From Candidatus Hydromicrobium americanum (GTDB taxonomy: Bacteria; Actinomycetota; Humimicrobiia; Humimicrobiales; Humimicrobiaceae), in contig PEXF01000068.1 of NCBI GenBank assembly GCA_002779205.1, positions 1 to 7,934 of the forward strand: DNA of 7,934 bases. Direction: 5' to 3'. Positions 5,292 through 7,934 of this stretch are shown here, in pieces (the first letter of the stretch is position 1; every line of letters starts with the position of its first letter). Both the position numbers and the translations under genes were made by a program. The notes beneath the pieces were generated by a model, which did not search any database, was not told the origin of the DNA, and saw only the letters and a list, made by a program, of their open reading frames with translations.

Positions 5292-7934
5292 TTATACAAT
5301 ACTCCCTACTACTTTTATGCCAATTTTAATTTTTTCATCATTTACCTTAACTTCTTTTACAAACATGTCTTCTTTAAATTCAGAACTCAAAGATTTACTT
5401 AATGTCTCCTTCATTATATAGTTTTTAAACTTATTTAGAACATCTTCCTTTACTGCCGACTCAATAGCTGTATCTATTGTATTTTCTATTTCAAATCCTG
5501 CTTCCTTTCTCAAGTTCTGTATCTGGTGCACCAGTTCCCTGCAGAATCCTTCCTCCAGGAGCTCTCCTGATATAGCAGTAGGAAGCCCTACAGTAAATTC
5601 TCCATCACTTTCCACTCCAAATCCCTCTTTGTTTTTTATATCAACCAGAACCTCTTCGGGCAAGAGCTCTATTTTCCTGCCCTCTACAACTAAACTTACA
5701 TTTTTATCATTTTTAACCTTAAGCGCAATCCGGACTGAACTTTCAGAAAGAAGCGCATCCTTTATTTTTGGCACCAGAGAACCATATTTTTTACCCAGTA
5801 TGGAGAGGTTTGGTTTTATATCATAGGATACCAGTTCATCAAGTTCTCTAGTAAACTCTAATTCTTTAACATTAAGTTCACTGGTTATGATATCCTTAAA
5901 ATGATTTATAGCCTCTTTTTTACTGTTGTCACCGTCAAAATATATCAACACCTTTTCAACCGGCTGCCTGATCTTTATATTGACCTTACTCCTGACCGCT
6001 CTCCCAAGGCCTACTATTTTTCTTGCTGTATCCATTTTAAAACTGAGCTCTTCATCTATCAGGCTCTCATCTGCAGCCGGGTAGCTTTCCAGATGCACAC
6101 TTTCTTCCCCTCTTCCAAAGCTGCCGGTTAGATTCTTATAGATTTCTTCGCTCAGGAAAGGTATAAAAGGCGCGCACAGCCTGGAAATAGTCACCAGGCA
6201 TTCATACAGGGTACTGTAGGCGCTTATCTTGTCTTTATCTTCTTCACTCTTCCAGAACCTTCTCCTGCTTCTTCTGACATACCAGTTGGAAAGGACCTCA
6301 ACAAAATTCTGTATCAGCCTGCCGCTTTCAGTAACATTGAAATCATCCATAAGCTCATTTACTTTTTTTACTGTCAGGTTGAGCTCGGATACTATCCACC
6401 TGTCAATCTCAAATCTGTCGCCTACCTTAAGATCATAATCATAAGGATTAAAATTATCTATATTGGCATAAATTACAAAGAAAGAATAAATATTCCATAG
6501 AGTAAGTATAAATTTCCTGATTACTTCATCAATAGCTTTTATGGAGAAATTTTTGGACAGCCATGGTGACACTCCTGTGAAGAAATACCACCTCAGGGCG
6601 TCAGCTCCCTGCTTGTTTAAAACATCCCACGGTATTACCACGTTGCCCCTGGACTTGGACATTTTCTGTCCACTTTCATCATTTATAAGACCAAGGCAGA
6701 GTACATTTTTAAAGCACGACTTTTTAAACAGGAGTGTAGAGATAGCAAGCAGTGTATAAAACCATCCCCTGGTCTGATCAATTGCTTCGCATATAAAATC
6801 AGCGGGGAAATTATCCTCAAACAACTCCACATTTTCAAAAGGATAGTGGTATTGTGCATAAGGCATTGAACCTGAGTCAAACCAGACATCTATTACTTCA
6901 GGCACCCTTCTCATATCCTTACCGCACTTTTCACATTTTATAATAATATTATCCACATACGGCCTGTGCAGATCCAGGCTATCTGGCATATCTATTGCCT
7001 TTCCACTGAGTTCTGCAACACTTCCTATACATATTTTATGACCATTATCGTCCATCCATACCGGGAGAGGTGTGCCCCAGTATCTTTCCCTTGTAAGAGC
7101 CCAGTCAACATTGTTTTCCAGCCAATTCCCAAACCTGCCGTGTTTTATATGCTCAGGATACCAGTTAATTTCCTCATTGGATTTTAAAAGATCATCCTTT
7201 ATCTGGGAGGTTTTTATATACCAGCTCTTCTTGGCATAATATATTAATCTGCTTTCACATCTCCAGCAGAAAGGATAAGAGTGTTTTACTTTTTTAATAC
7301 TAAAAAGAAGGTTCCTTTCTTTTAGGTCCTTTATTATTTCTGGATTAGCTTCCTCTATACCCATACGGGCAAATTTTTCAACCCTTTCCTTAAACTTACC
7401 CTCTTCATCAACCATCTGAACCACCGGCAGGTTGTTTTCCTTTCCTGCATTCATATCATCTTCACCAAAGGCGGGCGCTATATGAACAATTCCAGTCCCC
7501 TCTTCAGTGGACACAAAGTCACCACTTATTATACTGAAGGCATTGCTGTTACCATCCGCATAATCATAAAGTGGCTTGTAATGGAAAGAAATCAGCTCAC
7601 TGCCTTTAAAATTGCCGGTAACTTTACAGTCAGCATCCTCTCCAAAAACTTCTGCAAGCAAATTTTTTACCAGTATTAGATTTTCACCCTTATACTCCAC
7701 TTCTACATAATCGCAAGTCTTATTTACCGCACCGGCCACATTAGAAATTAAAGTCCATGGAGTCGTGGTCCATACCAGAAAATATGTATTTTCCCTTTCG
7801 GCATGAGGGAATTTTACTATGACCGAATAGTCCTCTACTTCCCTATAACCCAGGGCCACTTCATGAGATGAAAGCGCTGTTCCGCATCGGGGGCAGTAAG
7901 GGACAATTTTATAGTCCTGATACAATAAATTTTT
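5292..7934 (-). CDS. ileS: Isoleucine-tRNA ligase, type 2 (eukaryote-like), N-terminus beyond the window edge
   Basis: This class I aminoacyl-tRNA synthetase charges tRNA-Ile with isoleucine in the cytoplasm. The frame runs open to base 7934 with 880 codons visible. The first ~150 residues, holding the HIGH-type ATP motif, lie outside, and the TTG at 7925 is an internal leucine codon, not a start. Numbering from that codon, visible parts are: CPRC (11-14); the CP1 editing domain with TTTPWT (53-58) and GTGIVHIAPAFGEDD (143-157); CWRC (220-223); RYWGTPLPVW (281-290); CEKC (331-334); WFDSGS (348-353); and KMSKS (421-425, bases 6665-6651). The anticodon-binding domain (about 500-640, with NWYVRRSRRRFWKS) and a long C-terminal region without a Cys-rich zinc finger follow. 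CPRCGTALSSHE, CWRCESRL, the WGTPLPVW spacing and KMSKSRGN point to type 2 IleRS rather than the E. coli-like type 1. All visible catalytic and editing motifs are intact. It heads the lspA-rluD operon. Confidence 0.96.
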   Translation of the reverse strand, partial: KNLLYQDYKIVPYCPRCGTALSSHEVALGYREVEDYSVIVKFPHAERENTYFLVWTTTPWTLISNVAGAVNKTCDYVEVEYKGENLILVKNLLAEVFGEDADCKVTGNFKGSELISFHYKPLYDYADGNSNAFSIISGDFVSTEEGTGIVHIAPAFGEDDMNAGKENNLPVVQMVDEEGKFKERVEKFARMGIEEANPEIIKDLKERNLLFSIKKVKHSYPFCWRCESRLIYYAKKSWYIKTSQIKDDLLKSNEEINWYPEHIKHGRFGNWLENNVDWALTRERYWGTPLPVWMDDNGHKICIGSVAELSGKAIDMPDSLDLHRPYVDNIIIKCEKCGKDMRRVPEVIDVWFDSGSMPYAQYHYPFENVELFEDNFPADFICEAIDQTRGWFYTLLAISTLLFKKSCFKNVLCLGLINDESGQKMSKSRGNVVIPWDVLNKQGADALRWYFFTGVSPWLSKNFSIKAIDEVIRKFILTLWNIYSFFVIYANIDNFNPYDYDLKVGDRFEIDRWIVSELNLTVKKVNELMDDFNVTESGRLIQNFVEVLSNWYVRRSRRRFWKSEEDKDKISAYSTLYECLVTISRLCAPFIPFLSEEIYKNLTGSFGRGEESVHLESYPAADESLIDEELSFKMDTARKIVGLGRAVRSKVNIKIRQPVEKVLIYFDGDNSKKEAINHFKDIITSELNVKELEFTRELDELVSYDIKPNLSILGKKYGSLVPKIKDALLSESSVRIALKVKNDKNVSLVVEGRKIELLPEEVLVDIKNKEGFGVESDGEFTVGLPTAISGELLEEGFCRELVHQIQNLRKEAGFEIENTIDTAIESAVKEDVLNKFKNYIMKETLSKSLSSEFKEDMFVKEVKVNDEKIKIGIKVVGSIV

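Noticed and set aside
6683..6889. Open frames on either strand within ileS and the other long genes, such as 6683-6889 (-), 1784-2143 (-) and 4042-4308 (+)
   Set aside because: They overlap strongly conserved coding sequence in other frames, show no family motifs or ribosome sites, and have compositions expected of antisense or shifted reading.

Overview
The window reads as a low-GC anaerobe-like bacterial chromosome. Hand counts give about 32% GC over bases 1-720 and about 39% over 2041-2400. Shine-Dalgarno sites are strong and purine-rich, GTG and TTG starts occur beside ATG, and genes are tightly packed. The order ileS-lspA-rluD is typical of Firmicutes and related lineages. A eukaryote-like (type 2) IleRS together with a NEW3-domain/ABC-2 transporter cluster would fit Clostridia, Halanaerobiales or Atribacterota-like bacteria. 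That placement is inference; no rRNA or tRNA gene is present to settle it.

Region 1 (1-855, + strand) is a decaying restriction-modification locus. A beta-class SPPY-type DNA methyltransferase enters from the left edge. It keeps one uninterrupted frame except for two nonsense codons, TGA and TAG, three codons apart, both where the family context calls for tryptophan. Its 3' end overlaps a short reading frame with an excellent Shine-Dalgarno/TTG start. That frame looks like the first ~32 residues of a partner gene, probably the endonuclease, cut off after 48 codons. GC is visibly lower here than in the rest of the window.

Region 2 (856-3834, + strand) begins with a near-consensus sigma-A/sigma-70 promoter (TTGACA-17-TAGAAT). 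It drives a compact three-gene operon: a secreted, C-terminally anchored protein with two NEW3-like beta-sandwich repeats, an ABC-type ATPase, and a six-helix ABC-2 permease. Gaps between the genes are 3 and 1 nt. The ATPase and permease would form the transporter, with the anchored protein as a probable extracytoplasmic partner. The substrate is unknown.

Region 3 (3826-7934, - strand) is a housekeeping operon read right to left: ileS (N-terminus outside the window), lspA and rluD. The ileS stop abuts the lspA ATG, and the lspA stop overlaps the rluD TTG start. The rluD end overlaps the permease end by 9 nt in a convergent arrangement. The genes serve isoleucine charging, lipoprotein signal-peptide removal and ribosomal RNA pseudouridylation. 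No mobile element, CRISPR array, structural RNA gene or convincing intrinsic terminator was seen.
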